Notes under the pieces: model-generated
Told to the model about the DNA's origin: nothing
Database searches by the model: none
What the model saw: the letters and a program-made list of their open reading frames with translations, nothing else
Assembly (NCBI RefSeq): GCF_900167065.1
Contig: NZ_FUYA01000009.1
Location: 1 to 64,000, forward strand
Length of the DNA stretch: 64,000 bases
Reading direction: 5' to 3'
Source: Desulfobaculum bizertense DSM 18034
Lineage (GTDB): Bacteria; Desulfobacterota; Desulfovibrionia; Desulfovibrionales; Desulfovibrionaceae
In this document: positions 36,901 through 43,790 of the stretch, in pieces
Numbering within the stretch: position 1 is the stretch's first letter
Layout: every line of letters begins with the position of its first letter
Made by a program: the position numbers and the translations under genes

Positions 36901-37960
36901 TGAGCGACCATGTCCCGTCCGGGTTCTGGGTGCCAGCAGAGAGCGTGGCGCCAGAAGGGACACCTGAAATGGTGATGCTCAGACTCTCCGAACCATCGGT
37001 GTCTGTAAGGGCACTGCTGATGTCCAGCGCTGCAGGCGTATCTTCCAGGACGGTAATCGGAACGGTAGCCAGAGTCGGTGTGTCGGCTACGCCAACAACG
37101 TCAATGGGAAGCGTCGTGGTGACACTGCTTGTGCTGCCATTAGACTCTGTGGCCGTCGCGGTAATGCTCAGGACAAAGTCTTCATTGGAGTTGGGCGGCG
37201 GGGTGATGGTCAGCCCGGCCAGCTCACTTTCGGTCAGCAGCCAAACGCCGTTTCCAAGGTCGGTTCCGGCAGAAAGAAGAGCTCCCGCAGGGACGCCAGC
37301 AATGGTCACGGTCAGTGATTCTGCACCGCCGTCCGAGTCCTGAAGCGCTGCAAGAATGTTCAGGGAAATTGCAGAATCCTCAGCACCCTGAACGGTCGAA
37401 AGATTCAGCGTTGGAGCCTGAGCAATGGGAAGCTCGTCCTGTCCCGGAGTTTGTGGAGTTTCTGGGCCGCCAGTACCTTGAGGGCCTGAGTCTCCTCCTC
37501 CAACAAATGCAGGGCTTGCAACGGGAGTAAAGCCTCCAAAATCACCTAACGCATTGCCGGCAGAACCCTCAGGCCCTGCTCCGGGGTCAGCACCGGCAAC
37601 AGCAGCAACGCCTCCGCCCACATTGTCTTCGGGAGTGGCGCTTGCAATATTTTGAACACCGCCACCGACGGCGTCCTCGCCAGTACCTGCACCGCCATCA
37701 GCGTCAGCAAGCCCCGGACCAAAGTTTTCACCAAGTCCAGCAGCACTGTCGCGTTCTGCGGTTTCTGTAGGTTTTTTGCGGCCAAAAGGCTGCTCTTCAA
37801 GACCACCTGTTGCCTGTGTGGTGAGGTGTTCTTCACTTCGGAGCTGTTCAGCCTGTTCTGCAGTCTGTTCAGCCTGGGCCTGAGATTGTGCATCTGCCAC
37901 CTGACGTTGTGTTTCTTCACTATCGCTTGGTGGAGTTGTGGGGCGTTTTTCGTCAGCCAT
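24920..37960 (-). CDS. giant repeat adhesin, type I secretion substrate
   Basis: 4346 residues (near 440 kDa). An N-terminal region (1-185) is first Gln/Ala/Glu-rich, then Gly/Ala-rich, with no Sec signal. About 36 tandem units of near 110 residues follow, each with xGxEDT, LxDTDGSE, VPxGAxLSAGT, a Trp or Tyr, TPPxxFSG, and xATxTExxxD. This is a cadherin/Ig-like fold pattern, and the acidic motifs could bind calcium. A Gly-rich linker interrupts the array after unit 26 (near 28620-28700). The C-terminus is Ala/Pro-rich then very acidic, ends in DYDNN, and lacks RTX nonapeptides. It is encoded last in an operon with its secretion apparatus. Its likely role is surface attachment or biofilm. LapA-type proteins are the nearest comparison; no LapD or LapG was seen. 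Confidence 0.85.
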   Translation of the reverse strand: MADEKRPTTPPSDSEETQRQVADAQSQAQAEQTAEQAEQLRSEEHLTTQATGGLEEQPFGRKKPTETAERDSAAGLGENFGPGLADADGGAGTGEDAVGGGVQNIASATPEDNVGGGVAAVAGADPGAGPEGSAGNALGDFGGFTPVASPAFVGGGDSGPQGTGGPETPQTPGQDELPIAQAPTLNLSTVQGAEDSAISLNILAALQDSDGGAESLTVTIAGVPAGALLSAGTDLGNGVWLLTESELAGLTITPPPNSNEDFVLSITATATESNGSTSSVTTTLPIDVVGVADTPTLATVPITVLEDTPAALDISSALTDTDGSESLSITISGVPSGATLSAGTQNPDGTWSLTPAQLAGLELNPPLHFSGDVTLTVTATATENDGDSTSISTPITATFTAVADAPTLAVQNVSGFEDNLIPLNLNSDLVDQDGSETLSIVIENVPSGAILSAGTDLGGGRWQVDPADLASLQILPPSNFSGDIPLTIIATATEGSNNDTASTTANFNVAVTGVADLPNLATPAAGGDEDTQIPISINSSLVDTDGSETLSIVITNVPAGATLSAGIQNPDGSWTLTPTDLSGLTITPPLHFSGTIDLTVTAIATEQDGDVAQTSQQTTVNVSAVADGPALIAQDVSGLEDSQIPLNLSSNLVDQDGSETLSIVIENVPSGAILSAGTDLGGGRWQVDPADLASLQILPPSNFSGDIPLTIIATATEGSNNDTASTTANFNVAVTGVADLPNLATPAAGGDEDTQIPISISSSLVDTDGSETLSINISGVPSGALLSAGTVQADGSYELTPAELAGLTLLPPQDFSGTISLTVAATATEQDGDTATRTQTLDVNVNAVADLPFVDAGDANATEDIPVPLADMFAQTTDIDGSESLSLRILQVPAGATFNNGTDNGNGTWTLTPADLQGLTFTGPLHFSGTVNMILEATATEPNGSTSVNTDPFLVDIAADADAPNVSVQNVTGFEDSPIPLSLSSALVDTDGSETLATAITGVPAGATLSAGTDLGGGRWEVDPADLGSLTITPPLNFSGDINLALESTTTEISNNDTAFNRSPFVVSVTGVADTPTLNTLPTSGSEDSQLPLPISGSLFDVDGSETLSFVISAVPAGATLSAGTLNPDGTWTLTPAELSGLTITPPLHFSGNFDLTVTAIATERDGDVAQTSAPLPVTVTGVPDPPDVGADEITLGFEDTFIDVPVSAQLTDTDGSETLATFITGVPTGAVLSAGTDLGGGRWQVDPTDLPTLQIQAPQDFSGTINLQLEATSTEIATGISATSTQNIEVQVIPVADPPTLQTTDATGTEDMTVPLSISSALTDIDGSETLSLVISNVPSGFTLNNGTDQGGGVWSLAPGDLAGLTITPPLDFKGSFTLNVAATSTEPNGDTATTPGTLNVTIQGDADTPNISTPPASGLEDNAIPLSITASPSDTSGSESVTGYTISNVPAGATLSAGTDQGGGVWTLTPAEISGLTITPPLNSNVDFNLSVEVTVTEVGGDTSTATSTLPVAVTGVADTPNLAAGNSTGNEDTAIALNVSGSLVDTDGSESLTYNISNIPTGATLSAGTLQPDGSYNLTPAELATVTITPPQDFSGSFVLTATATSTENDGDTASATDNFSITVNAVADAPSVVVSNVQGIEDVSLGLSYTVSETDIDGSESITSIVISGVPNGFSISNGTDLGGGNWSVPPNQSPGTITAPTHFSGQLNLSITATSTEPNGDSATTTTPFTATFVADADTPDIAAANVTGNEDTAIPLSLASSLVDTDGSETLGVVLQGVPLDATLNVGTNMGGGEWAIPVADLGNVTLTPGLHFSGDIPLTLVATATESSNNDNASASASFNVHVVGVADTPGLTASLTNVDEDTDMPVNVTGTLVDTDGSESLSYEISGVPNGFTLSAGTDQGGGVYTLTPSQLAGLTLTPPTNFSGSVSLNVTVTSTETDGDTASTSTTISGSFGPVADPPATTVQNTTGNEDTAIPLTLSAALTDTDGSETLATVITGVPAGATLSAGTDLGGGRWSVDPADLGSITITPPLHFSGSISLGLEATSTETANNDMTTVTSPFTVTVVPIPDQPNLATPPATGDEDVPFPLGITSSLVDTDGSEVLGITITGVPNGFTLSAGTDQGGGVWELTPAQLAGLSINAPLDFKGSFNLTVIATATEQANNTSATNISSLPVTINAVADVPDVTAQPATTNEDTDVVLDITAMATDTTGSETITNIIIDGVPAGTTLSAGTQTAPGRWEIDPADVPGLTLSPIPDSNVDFTLTVTAIAEEPNGSTNQNSVALPVDIIGVADTPTINADDATGNEDTFIPVNVSGMLTDVDGSETLSFQISNVPNGATLNVGTNLGGGVWEVDASDIANLRVRPPRNFSGDIQLTATSIATENDGDVATNSDTLTITVDAVADRPRVRARSVNGTEDTDLPLDLLAAVTDPSETIISTQISNVPTGFTIVGGTDLGGGVWSVPPNALNTIEITPRQDFSGTVNLRFTAISEDVNGDTASRGRNFNASFEAVADTPSVTAGDVTGLEDTPIQMNFLAAITDIDLSETLTLKILNVPAGSSFNLGTDNGDGTWSIDPADLPNITFTAPLNFSGDVAMTLEATATEPNGSTAVNTDAFNVHVVGDADTPKLKFTSAMGLEDSAIALTVRAELLDTDGSESLFVEFSNVPAGASFSGGSETSPGVWLIPAAALPTLTFTPPLHSNDDVTLTIRALSVEADGDQAYSPPRTLNIGIKGVPDAPNVTSNASGDEDTSIALNVTVTPEDTDGSETITYIIRGLPSGASINTGTFIGNGRYALTQAELDSAEVTPPEDFSGVFTVTLDVVVQENDGAQATFTNFVPVNVAPVVDEPTRGGIAAARSYGSASGPEDTAISLNLDPLVQDIDGSEQVLYVDVTNVPAGAVLAGGTEISPGVFRFTPADFANATITGPQDFGGTFDLSVSATIQDAGTVTAVATGPLRVNIIPDADPPTITGGDVSGETRTYIPANISSSLTDTDGSETLHIYIDFNGDLDVFPSAGLNLGGGTFLVTEAELANLEFYVYRDNPNRTIPVTVTAIATDSNGDTATSTDTFNIQLTGVGAPGGPDGPGGGGPGGGPGGNNPPTATITPPTGTEDNAFDVDITPDFGNFGAQESIVLSNLPPGATPNIGFFNPLNNTWVIPGDNPALLDTLQITPPQDFAGPLTFDVTVLETSANGQNQSNTYPVTANITPVVDPPRVSLGNRNGDEDTPLNIDLQVNTTDIDGSESITSVVITNLPPGSSLTGVVDLGGGRFEVPLGQLDQVVFNPPPHDNGNFSFTVETVVQESDGSTSTFSNSVSVNIDPLADPALVIVNNANGQEDTAIPLVLDATLTDTDGSELIAITISNVPSNAVFSDGHNNGDGSWTFTEAELSGLTFTAPPNANGDFNMVLNAITREVGNNDTNTTSRNFTVSVEGVADVDIVDSQNTSGDEDTAIPITLSYTEVDTDGSETASVIITGIPAGSSLSAGIEGPSGTWTVAGTDLPGLTITPPTHFSGTINAVAEFVSTENDGDTDSAFEPFEIEVNPVADAPDLTPIAAAGSEDGNIPLNVGAALVDPDEVLEVVIDNLPPGATLTAGTQNPDGSWTLTPAELTGLELVPALNQSGTFSLDITATSTEPANNDSATSTASLPLTIIGVADPATVTTTDTSGDEDTTIPITITAALQDTDGSESITSVVISNVPAGSTLSAGTEGPSGTWTLSEADLSGLTVTPPTNFAGDMNLNVAVTTTETDGDTNVTNDTVTVAVAGVADPVTIVTTDTNGNEDSAIPLSISATLQDTDGSESITSVVVSNVPAGSALSAGTEGPAGTWTLAEGDLAGLTVTPPLNYSGTMNLSVAVTTTDTGGDTNTTNDSVSVAVKGVADPVTPILSDATGSEDTAIPLNIGFALQDTDGSETLSSVVITNLPPGSTLSAGTEFPPGLWTLAEADLPGLTVTPPTNYSGTVTVTVEYNNAEQDFDTNFNQATFQLTVVPGADAPLLTTNSVSGDEDTPIALDIQVALTDPSETLGDVVISGVPTGATLSAGTESSPGVWEVDPGDLAGLSITPPQDYSGSFNLFVEASSNDGGSSSSTTGGFFVTVEGQPDAPDFVAPDSSGEQDTPIDLNITAQTTAPDETLTLNVDNIPSGATLSAGTLQPDGSWDVDEADVSGLQINPPSGFTGSFDLDLTVTVSQDGNDLVQTDSVTVDVQAPAPAPAPFAFSFAASPYASMMSDASDESDADSGGNGSTAPYESSMTDTEPQEQSDPTMSTADPSDPATFGDMGQLLDGDTETGTSDGDGGDDGLDDPGSQPGDQELPEPSPEMQDEDPADVQVSTDYDNN
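35640..36715 (-). repeat. near-identical 666-bp-period duplication inside the adhesin gene
   Basis: About 400 bases from 35640 recur from 36306 with only a few differences. The offset of 666 bases equals two repeat units (222 residues; units 3-4 and 5-6). Other units are much more diverged, so this is a recent duplication or gene conversion. It is also a risk for misassembly. Confidence 0.85.
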
Positions 37961-37975
37961 ACTGCACCTCTTTGT

Positions 37976-39295
37976 CTAACGTTCCTGGAAGCCCTGATTG
38001 GCTACGGTGAAGACAGGCTTCAGGAGATACTGGAAGACGGTCTTGTGACCTGTCACGATATCTGCTGATGCGGTCATGCCGGGAAGCAGTGTTCCTCTTG
38101 CGCTTCCTTCTCCAATGACACTTGCCTTGGGGGTCACTTCTCCCTTGTAGAAGATTTCACCCTTTGGGCCGGTAAAGGTTGTGGGGCTGACTTTGGTCAG
38201 GGTGCCCTCAAGTGCGCCGTAGCGGGAGTAGTCAAAGGTATCAATGCGGACACGCGCTTCTTGTCCAACATGAACGAAACCAATGTCGCGGGGTGAAATG
38301 TGAACTTCTACAACCAGTGCCACGTTGAGCGGGACGATCTCGGCTAGCGTTTCGCCGGGTTTGACAACCGCGCCCGGTGAGGAGAAGGGCAGAGCCTTGA
38401 TAATGCCGTCAACAGGAGAAACCATAAGGAGTTTGTCCAGCGAGGTTTGGCGTTCACTCAGGCGAGATGAAGTTTCAGAAAGTTCAGCCAGCAGCTCAGA
38501 TCTCTCGTCTTCTGCTGCCTTAATTCTGTTATGGCGCAGGCTCTTTTTCTTTTCTGCAATTTCTGTCAGCTCGTTGGTCAGAACCTTTTTCATCCCTTCG
38601 AGTTCTTCTGCTTCCTTACGGAATTCAGATTCCCGCTGCTGGGCATTCAAAAGCTCCAGTCGGGAGGCTATCTTTTGTTTTGACAGCTTTTCATAGGTCT
38701 GGGCTATTTCACGCGAAGACCGAATTTGCTTGCGAACCACGGGAAGCTGTCTGTTGATGGCTTCCACTGCTTTTTGTTTCTGAATGAGCTGATTTGAAAG
38801 AACGCTGATTTCCGCATCCAGCTCAGCTCGCTGTGCGCGAAGCAGTTTTCGTTGCTGGTCCACAAACTTGGGGTATTTCTGTTCGTATGAACCAAAGCTC
38901 GGTTCCCCACCTTCAACAAAGGCGCGCAGGCGTTCAGCATCCAGCTCAAGTGCTGCGGTCCGGGAGGCAAGCTGATTTACATCCGTTGCCGTCTGGAGCG
39001 GCTCAAAGCGCACAAGGGGTTGCCCTTTTTCAACGGTTTGCCCTTCCGAGACAAGCAAAGAGACGATCTGCCCGCCTTCGAGACTTTGGATGTTGAGCAC
39101 TTTGCCGAGTGGAATCACCTGCCCGCGAGTCCGGGCAACCTCTGGGACACGGGCGAGTGTTGCCCAGATAATGAACGCAAAGATGAGAAGTACAATAATC
39201 CAGACGACAATTCGCATGGGAGAAACAGAGCGCCTGTGAGTGACTGTGCGTTCGAGAAACATGCTTGTATGTTTGTCCGATGGGTTCATACTCAT
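37976..39295 (-). CDS. type I secretion membrane fusion protein (HlyD/LapC family)
   Basis: 439 residues. One inner-membrane helix lies at about 29-47 (VVWIIVLLIFAFIIWATLA). A periplasmic part follows, with a lipoyl-like half (NIQSLEGGQIVSLLVSEGQT), a long coiled-coil hairpin (about 110-280), the second lipoyl half (MLVSPVDGIIKALPFSSPG), and a beta-barrel C-terminus. It joins the ABC exporter to an outer-membrane TolC-like channel, which is not in this window. The ATG at 39295 follows AAGGA by six bases. It lies nine bases after the second ABC gene and is followed by the adhesin after 15 bases. Confidence 0.92.
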   Translation of the reverse strand: MSMNPSDKHTSMFLERTVTHRRSVSPMRIVVWIIVLLIFAFIIWATLARVPEVARTRGQVIPLGKVLNIQSLEGGQIVSLLVSEGQTVEKGQPLVRFEPLQTATDVNQLASRTAALELDAERLRAFVEGGEPSFGSYEQKYPKFVDQQRKLLRAQRAELDAEISVLSNQLIQKQKAVEAINRQLPVVRKQIRSSREIAQTYEKLSKQKIASRLELLNAQQRESEFRKEAEELEGMKKVLTNELTEIAEKKKSLRHNRIKAAEDERSELLAELSETSSRLSERQTSLDKLLMVSPVDGIIKALPFSSPGAVVKPGETLAEIVPLNVALVVEVHISPRDIGFVHVGQEARVRIDTFDYSRYGALEGTLTKVSPTTFTGPKGEIFYKGEVTPKASVIGEGSARGTLLPGMTASADIVTGHKTVFQYLLKPVFTVANQGFQER

Positions 39296-39304
39296 GACAT
39301 ATCC

Positions 39305-41422
39305 TTATGCATTGGATGTGTTGATGGTCACGGTTTCGGGAAGAGTTACCTTTCCGATGCTTACCGGGGCACCCTCATCCATTAAAACAACCCGGTCGCA
39401 CATGGCCAAAATTTCGCGGTCATGTGAAGCGATCAGGATCGTCCGCTTTTCATTTGTGTTTTCAACAATGGCCTTAAACGCATCAAAGAAGCGTTCGGAG
39501 CGGCGGAATGTAGGTTCATCAAAGAGCAGGATCTTGGGGCGTTTGACCAGTGCCCGGGCAAGGCTCAAGGCCTGCTGCATGGAGAAGCCAACACGTGGGC
39601 CACGTTCCGTATACATTTCAGTATCCAGACCATCTGGCAGTGACGCTTCAAGATCGCCAGCACCAGCTTCACTGAGGGCTGCACGAAGCTCATCATCAGT
39701 TGCCTCAATGCGTGCAACACGCAGATTCTGGCGGAGAGTCCCTGTGAAGAGCTGATCGTTTTCTGGAACAAGGCCAAGCCAGGATCGGAAATCTTCTGGC
39801 ATAAACTGACGAATGTCCCGGTTGCCAATAAGGACGCTGCCACCCTGAGGCTGGAGCAGTCCCGCAACGGTCAGAAGCAGGGTTGTTTTGCCTGCACCGT
39901 TTGGACCAGTGATGCCCACAACTTCACCTTCGTTAACGTCAAAAGAAACGCCAGCAAGGGCAGGCTCACGGTCTGCGGTATAGCGGAAAACGGTTTTGTT
40001 TAGCGTGACTGATGGACTAATGTCTTGAAGCGGAGAGACCAGAGAAGATTCAAGGTTTTCACCCTGAAGATTCATCAGGCGGTCAATCTGTCTGGCAGAG
40101 TGGCGCAGCTGGTAGTAGCGGCTAAAGGATGTCGCAAAGGCCTGAATTGGGGCGGTCGTGCGCCAGATAAGCATCATGGATGCAATGAGACCACCAGGCG
40201 TGAGGAGATTTTGGAGGACCAGTATCATACCAAACCCTAAAGTCGCTAGTGCTGTCAAGGTCGAAAGCGCTTTTGCAACGACTCGCAGGGTAGAGGCTGC
40301 GAGAGAGTACTTGCGGTTTGCGGCTGCGGCCCGGACAGAAATACGGGCGTAATGCATGGACCAGCATTCTTCCAGACCAACACCAACAAAGTCTTTCAGG
40401 TGCTCGACAGAGTCCTGCTGAATTGCTGTGCGCTCGGCGTTCAGCCGTGCGGCCCGGCGCATGGCACGATCTTCAAAAATCGTGAGGAACGGGATGATAA
40501 TGGCGTACAGGAAAATGAATGTGATCGGGACCAGCACCAGCCAGCCACCAAGGTAGGCAATGGCGCCAAGGAAGAGCAAAACAAATGGAGCATCCATAAT
40601 CGCAGTGGCAAAAGCGCCAGAAACGAATTCACGAACCCGTTCAAGGTCGCGCAGTCGAAGAATGTGCGAATCCGTACTGCTTCTGGTCAAAACGGCCAGA
40701 GGCAGAGACAGGATGCGTTTCATGGACTCAACGCTGGACAAAAAGGCTGTACGCCCGCCGGAATACGTCAAAAGGCGGGAACGGATAATGCGGAAGAGTG
40801 TACCAAAGAGAATGGCAAGCCCAACGCCGATGCCAAGGTAGACAAGAGCGTTCACGGAGCGGGCTGGAATGGCCCGGTCATAGACGTATCTTGTGAAGAA
40901 TGGCAGGGCCAGACCCACCGCGTTGATGAAGAAACTGGCAACAAATGCACCAGACATTTGTCCCCACAGGCTGGACACAGTCCATGAAAGCCATGACGTG
41001 TTCGGCGGTTTGCTCAGCGGTTCCACCTGTGGCGAAACAACAAGCAGAATGCCTGAGCGGGGGATTGTATCGGTTGGCGACAGCACATGAGGAGAGCCAT
41101 TTACAGGCACATGCAGGGTCGGCCAGCGAACCATGTCCAGATCTTTGGGCGGAACGATTTCTGAATCATAGCCAAGCTGGGCCAGAACATCCCGAACATC
41201 CTCAAAGGTCAGTGCTCGGCCAAGAGGCAGGGTACTGATAAGTTCTTTTGGTGTGCCTTTCCAGCACAGGTTTGCCAAAATTTCTGACAGAACATCCATA
41301 TAAACAGAATGCGGGATTTCAGAGTTTTGCAAGATAGACATAAACTCTGTGCGGCACTCTGTGTTTGCCTGACAGGAGGACTCATAAAAGGGGTATTGGA
41401 GAGAGCTGACATCCCAGTTCAT
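39305..41422 (-). CDS. type I secretion ABC transporter, intact-Walker subunit
   Basis: 705 residues. An N-terminal 130-residue cytosolic region resembles the degenerate C39-like domain of type I exporters, without a peptidase Cys-His pair that I can see. Six membrane helices lie at about 150-440. The nucleotide-binding domain follows, with Walker A GPNGAGKTT (about 504-512) and Walker B ILLFDEPT. The signature is altered (RVGFSMQQALSLARAL, no LSGGQ). It starts inside the end of the upstream ABC gene (4-base ATGA overlap), which suggests an equal-ratio heterodimer. It exports the giant adhesin in one step across both membranes. Confidence 0.88.
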   Translation of the reverse strand: MNWDVSSLQYPFYESSCQANTECRTEFMSILQNSEIPHSVYMDVLSEILANLCWKGTPKELISTLPLGRALTFEDVRDVLAQLGYDSEIVPPKDLDMVRWPTLHVPVNGSPHVLSPTDTIPRSGILLVVSPQVEPLSKPPNTSWLSWTVSSLWGQMSGAFVASFFINAVGLALPFFTRYVYDRAIPARSVNALVYLGIGVGLAILFGTLFRIIRSRLLTYSGGRTAFLSSVESMKRILSLPLAVLTRSSTDSHILRLRDLERVREFVSGAFATAIMDAPFVLLFLGAIAYLGGWLVLVPITFIFLYAIIIPFLTIFEDRAMRRAARLNAERTAIQQDSVEHLKDFVGVGLEECWSMHYARISVRAAAANRKYSLAASTLRVVAKALSTLTALATLGFGMILVLQNLLTPGGLIASMMLIWRTTAPIQAFATSFSRYYQLRHSARQIDRLMNLQGENLESSLVSPLQDISPSVTLNKTVFRYTADREPALAGVSFDVNEGEVVGITGPNGAGKTTLLLTVAGLLQPQGGSVLIGNRDIRQFMPEDFRSWLGLVPENDQLFTGTLRQNLRVARIEATDDELRAALSEAGAGDLEASLPDGLDTEMYTERGPRVGFSMQQALSLARALVKRPKILLFDEPTFRRSERFFDAFKAIVENTNEKRTILIASHDREILAMCDRVVLMDEGAPVSIGKVTLPETVTINTSNA

Positions 41423-43083
41423 GATGCAACCTCCTGGGTCTTGACGCGGTGAATGGTGTCTGCATTCAGGCGAAGGGTTTCGTCAAAAGCCTGCCGCATG
41501 GTGCTGTCTGCGGGGCAGAGGAGCACCGTAATGCCGCTCATTTCGCGCAGAAGGTTTTGCAGGCGTTCTTTACCATCAAGGTCGATGCCTTCATCGGCTT
41601 CATTCAGAATGAGAACCTTGGGGTTGTTAATAAGTGCCCGGACAATGGCAACGCGCTGGAGAATGCCGGATTCGATGGGACCACCAAGCATGTCACCGAC
41701 ATTGGTTTTGAAGCCACTAGGCATTTTGTACACAAAGGCCGAGAGACCAAGTTTTTCTGACAGTTCAAGTGCCCGGCGTTCTTCTGCGGGCTGGAATAGG
41801 GTCAGATTTTCCATGATGGAGCCTCTGAACAGGGAGGCCCGTCTGGGAATAAATCCCACAGCTTTTCTGTAGGCGCTGCGGCTAAATTCATTGAGAGGCT
41901 TGCCGCCAACAAGAACTTGTCCTTCGGCGGGGGTGTTGCTGCCAATGAGGAGTCCAACCAGTGCAGGCAGGATTTGATCGGCACTGTCTTCTACGACCAG
42001 TTTGTCGCCGGGAGCGAGGTGCACATCCAGAGAGATTGGCTTGCCGCCACGTTCAAGTTTGACGCCATTCAGCTGGACTTCGCCGGAACTTGGGCCTGCA
42101 GCTCTGTCGTCGGCGTTAAAAATGGAATCTTCTGGGAGGGACCACAGTTCGTGAATTCTGGTTTCTGCAACGGCAGTGCGCTGGAGCTGGGTCCACAGCA
42201 CAACAAGAGCCACTACTGGGCCAAGGCTTCGCCCTGCCAAAATTGTGCAGGCTGCCAGTCCACCAGTGGAGAGCTTGCCCTGCATAACAAAAATAGCACC
42301 GACAACAACGACTGCCACTGTCGTCAGGTAGCCAAGCATGGCGACAACGTCAGAAATGGCATGGCTGATTCGGTCGAGGCGGGTTCGGTCGGCGATAAGT
42401 TTTTTGGTCTTGTGACGGAAGCGTCGGGAGCTCAGGCGCTCACCGCCAAGGCTTTTGAGTGAGATGAGGCTGTTGAGAATGGAAGTAATGTAATTGATGC
42501 GACGATCTTCCATTCTGCTCACCTGGTGAGATGCTGACTGCAGAAATTTTCCGGCAAGAAGTGCAAGAGTCAGGGCGACACCAAAGAGGATGAGTGGTAC
42601 AAGAACAAGTTCGCGCCCGATGTACCAGATTGCTGCAAGGAACAGGAAAGAAAAGGGAAGGTCATAGAGAACGAGATAGGACTGGCCAGCATAATGATCG
42701 CGAATGCTGCTGATGTCATTGAGGCGCTGGGTCAGGGCACCGGTCCCCATGTTCATGGCGGAGGCAATGTCGGTGCGGAAGAGTTTTTTGAAAGCAAGCA
42801 GTGAAGATGCGTATTCAAATCGCTCTGCGTACTGCGAGAGAACGTGAGTTCTGGCATAGCGCAGGAAGGCTTCGGTAATAACCGCTGCAGCTGCCCCCAA
42901 AAAGAGAAGCGTTGCGGTATTGTACGCCTTGTTTGGCAGAATCCGGTCATAAACCTGCAGAATGACAATAGGGATTGCCAGACTCAGGATGTTGACCAGA
43001 ATGCTGAGAAGCACAGTGTCAATCTGTGTCCCCAGTCCTGGTTTCAGGTTTGAAACAGCATCTTTCAAAGTTGTTTTTTGCAT
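41419..43083 (-). CDS. type I secretion ABC transporter, degenerate-NBD subunit
   Basis: 554 residues from the ATG at 43083 (GAGG about ten bases upstream); the longer open frame has no ribosome site. Membrane helices lie at about 20-300. In the nucleotide-binding domain the Walker A is lost (VVEDSADQILPAL at about 361-373, no GKS/T), the signature is LGGPIESGILQR, and Walker B reads VLILNEADEGID. The protein should therefore not hydrolyse ATP alone and would form a heterodimer with the downstream ABC subunit. It lacks the N-terminal extension of its partner. It is first in the operon; a candidate promoter lies 250 bases upstream. Confidence 0.87.
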   Translation of the reverse strand: MQKTTLKDAVSNLKPGLGTQIDTVLLSILVNILSLAIPIVILQVYDRILPNKAYNTATLLFLGAAAAVITEAFLRYARTHVLSQYAERFEYASSLLAFKKLFRTDIASAMNMGTGALTQRLNDISSIRDHYAGQSYLVLYDLPFSFLFLAAIWYIGRELVLVPLILFGVALTLALLAGKFLQSASHQVSRMEDRRINYITSILNSLISLKSLGGERLSSRRFRHKTKKLIADRTRLDRISHAISDVVAMLGYLTTVAVVVVGAIFVMQGKLSTGGLAACTILAGRSLGPVVALVVLWTQLQRTAVAETRIHELWSLPEDSIFNADDRAAGPSSGEVQLNGVKLERGGKPISLDVHLAPGDKLVVEDSADQILPALVGLLIGSNTPAEGQVLVGGKPLNEFSRSAYRKAVGFIPRRASLFRGSIMENLTLFQPAEERRALELSEKLGLSAFVYKMPSGFKTNVGDMLGGPIESGILQRVAIVRALINNPKVLILNEADEGIDLDGKERLQNLLREMSGITVLLCPADSTMRQAFDETLRLNADTIHRVKTQEVAS

Positions 43084-43329
43084 TGCAGCATCCTCGTTTC
43101 TGATAGTGGTGGTCAGAAAATATGTTTCGAAGATTTTCCAAAAATGAGTGTCCTCAAAAAAAATCGTTTTGCCGCGAGCAGAAGTTCCACGACAAAAAAC
43201 GCTTACCGACAAAAAAAGAATGCAGTGAGCATTATCTGTTGAAGCAAAAAAGTGCTGGCTGCACAAGCTTTTCTTTGTATTCCCCCTGTGAGGAGAAGAC
43301 GAAGAGAGCATTTTTACACCGCCAACTAT

Positions 43330-43358
43330 AGCATATTTTTTCAAAAGGCACTCCTCAA
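43330..43358 (-). promoter_or_regulatory. weak candidate promoter of the adhesin secretion operon
   Basis: TTGAGG and TATGCT on the minus strand, 17 bases apart, each 4/6 matches. It would give a leader of about 240 bases. Confidence 0.3.
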
Positions 43359-43359
43359 A

Positions 43360-43606
43360 GTACAAGGTGGGTGTGGATTTGCGGTGACTTCTTGATATTT
43401 GTGAAACGTGATTTGAGTTTTCTCAAAACGATTGTGGAATTTTTACACAAAGTTGGAATGCGTTTTTTGAAAGAAAGAACGGGGAAAGAGATGAAAAAAA
43501 CGAAATTAAAGATCAATGTTCAGAGATGTGCGATCTTTTCTTGGGATTTCTTTACGGAATATGTGCTTGGCGTAGCTTTGAAAGGCGGAAAGCAAAGGAG
43601 AAGACC
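43360..43606. other. gene-free divergent intergenic stretch
   Basis: AT-rich space between the adhesin operon and nfnAB. A 79-codon open frame at 43371 has no ribosome site or recognisable product. Confidence 0.45.
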
Positions 43607-43634
43607 TTGATTTTGAAGAGGAGTGTAGTATAGC
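43607..43634 (+). promoter_or_regulatory. candidate promoter of nfnAB
   Basis: TTGATT and TATAGC, 16 bases apart. The leader would be about 150 bases. Confidence 0.35.
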
Positions 43635-43716
43635 AAACTTGCCTACAATGCTGGGTTTTTATTTTGAGTATTGTGGTAGGGAATGAATACAGGGTGCATC
43701 GGAAAGTGTTTGTAGC

Positions 43717-43741
43717 TTGGGGAAAGAGAGGTTTTCCCCAA
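43717..43741 (+). promoter_or_regulatory. leader hairpin upstream of nfnA
   Basis: Arms TTGGGGAAA/TTTCCCCAA, 9 perfect pairs with a 7-base loop, about 50 bases before the ATG. It is not followed by a T run, so it may control stability or translation rather than terminate. Confidence 0.4.
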
Positions 43742-43790
43742 AGTCTGCAGTTTTTACAAGACCTTGAATTTTCAATGCTGAGGAAAAGAC

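Noticed and set aside
25400-37500. Many plus-strand open frames inside the adhesin gene (for example 30816-32225 and 34275-35573)
   Set aside because: Mirror of the repeated minus-strand coding sequence; Ser/Val/Ala-rich products with no ribosome sites.
43395-43420. Possible Rex operator (TTGTGAAA) upstream of nfnA
   Set aside because: Only one half-site is present; the second half of the palindrome is absent.
43371-43610. 79-codon open frame in the adhesin-nfn space
   Set aside because: No ribosome site; composition like the surrounding non-coding DNA.
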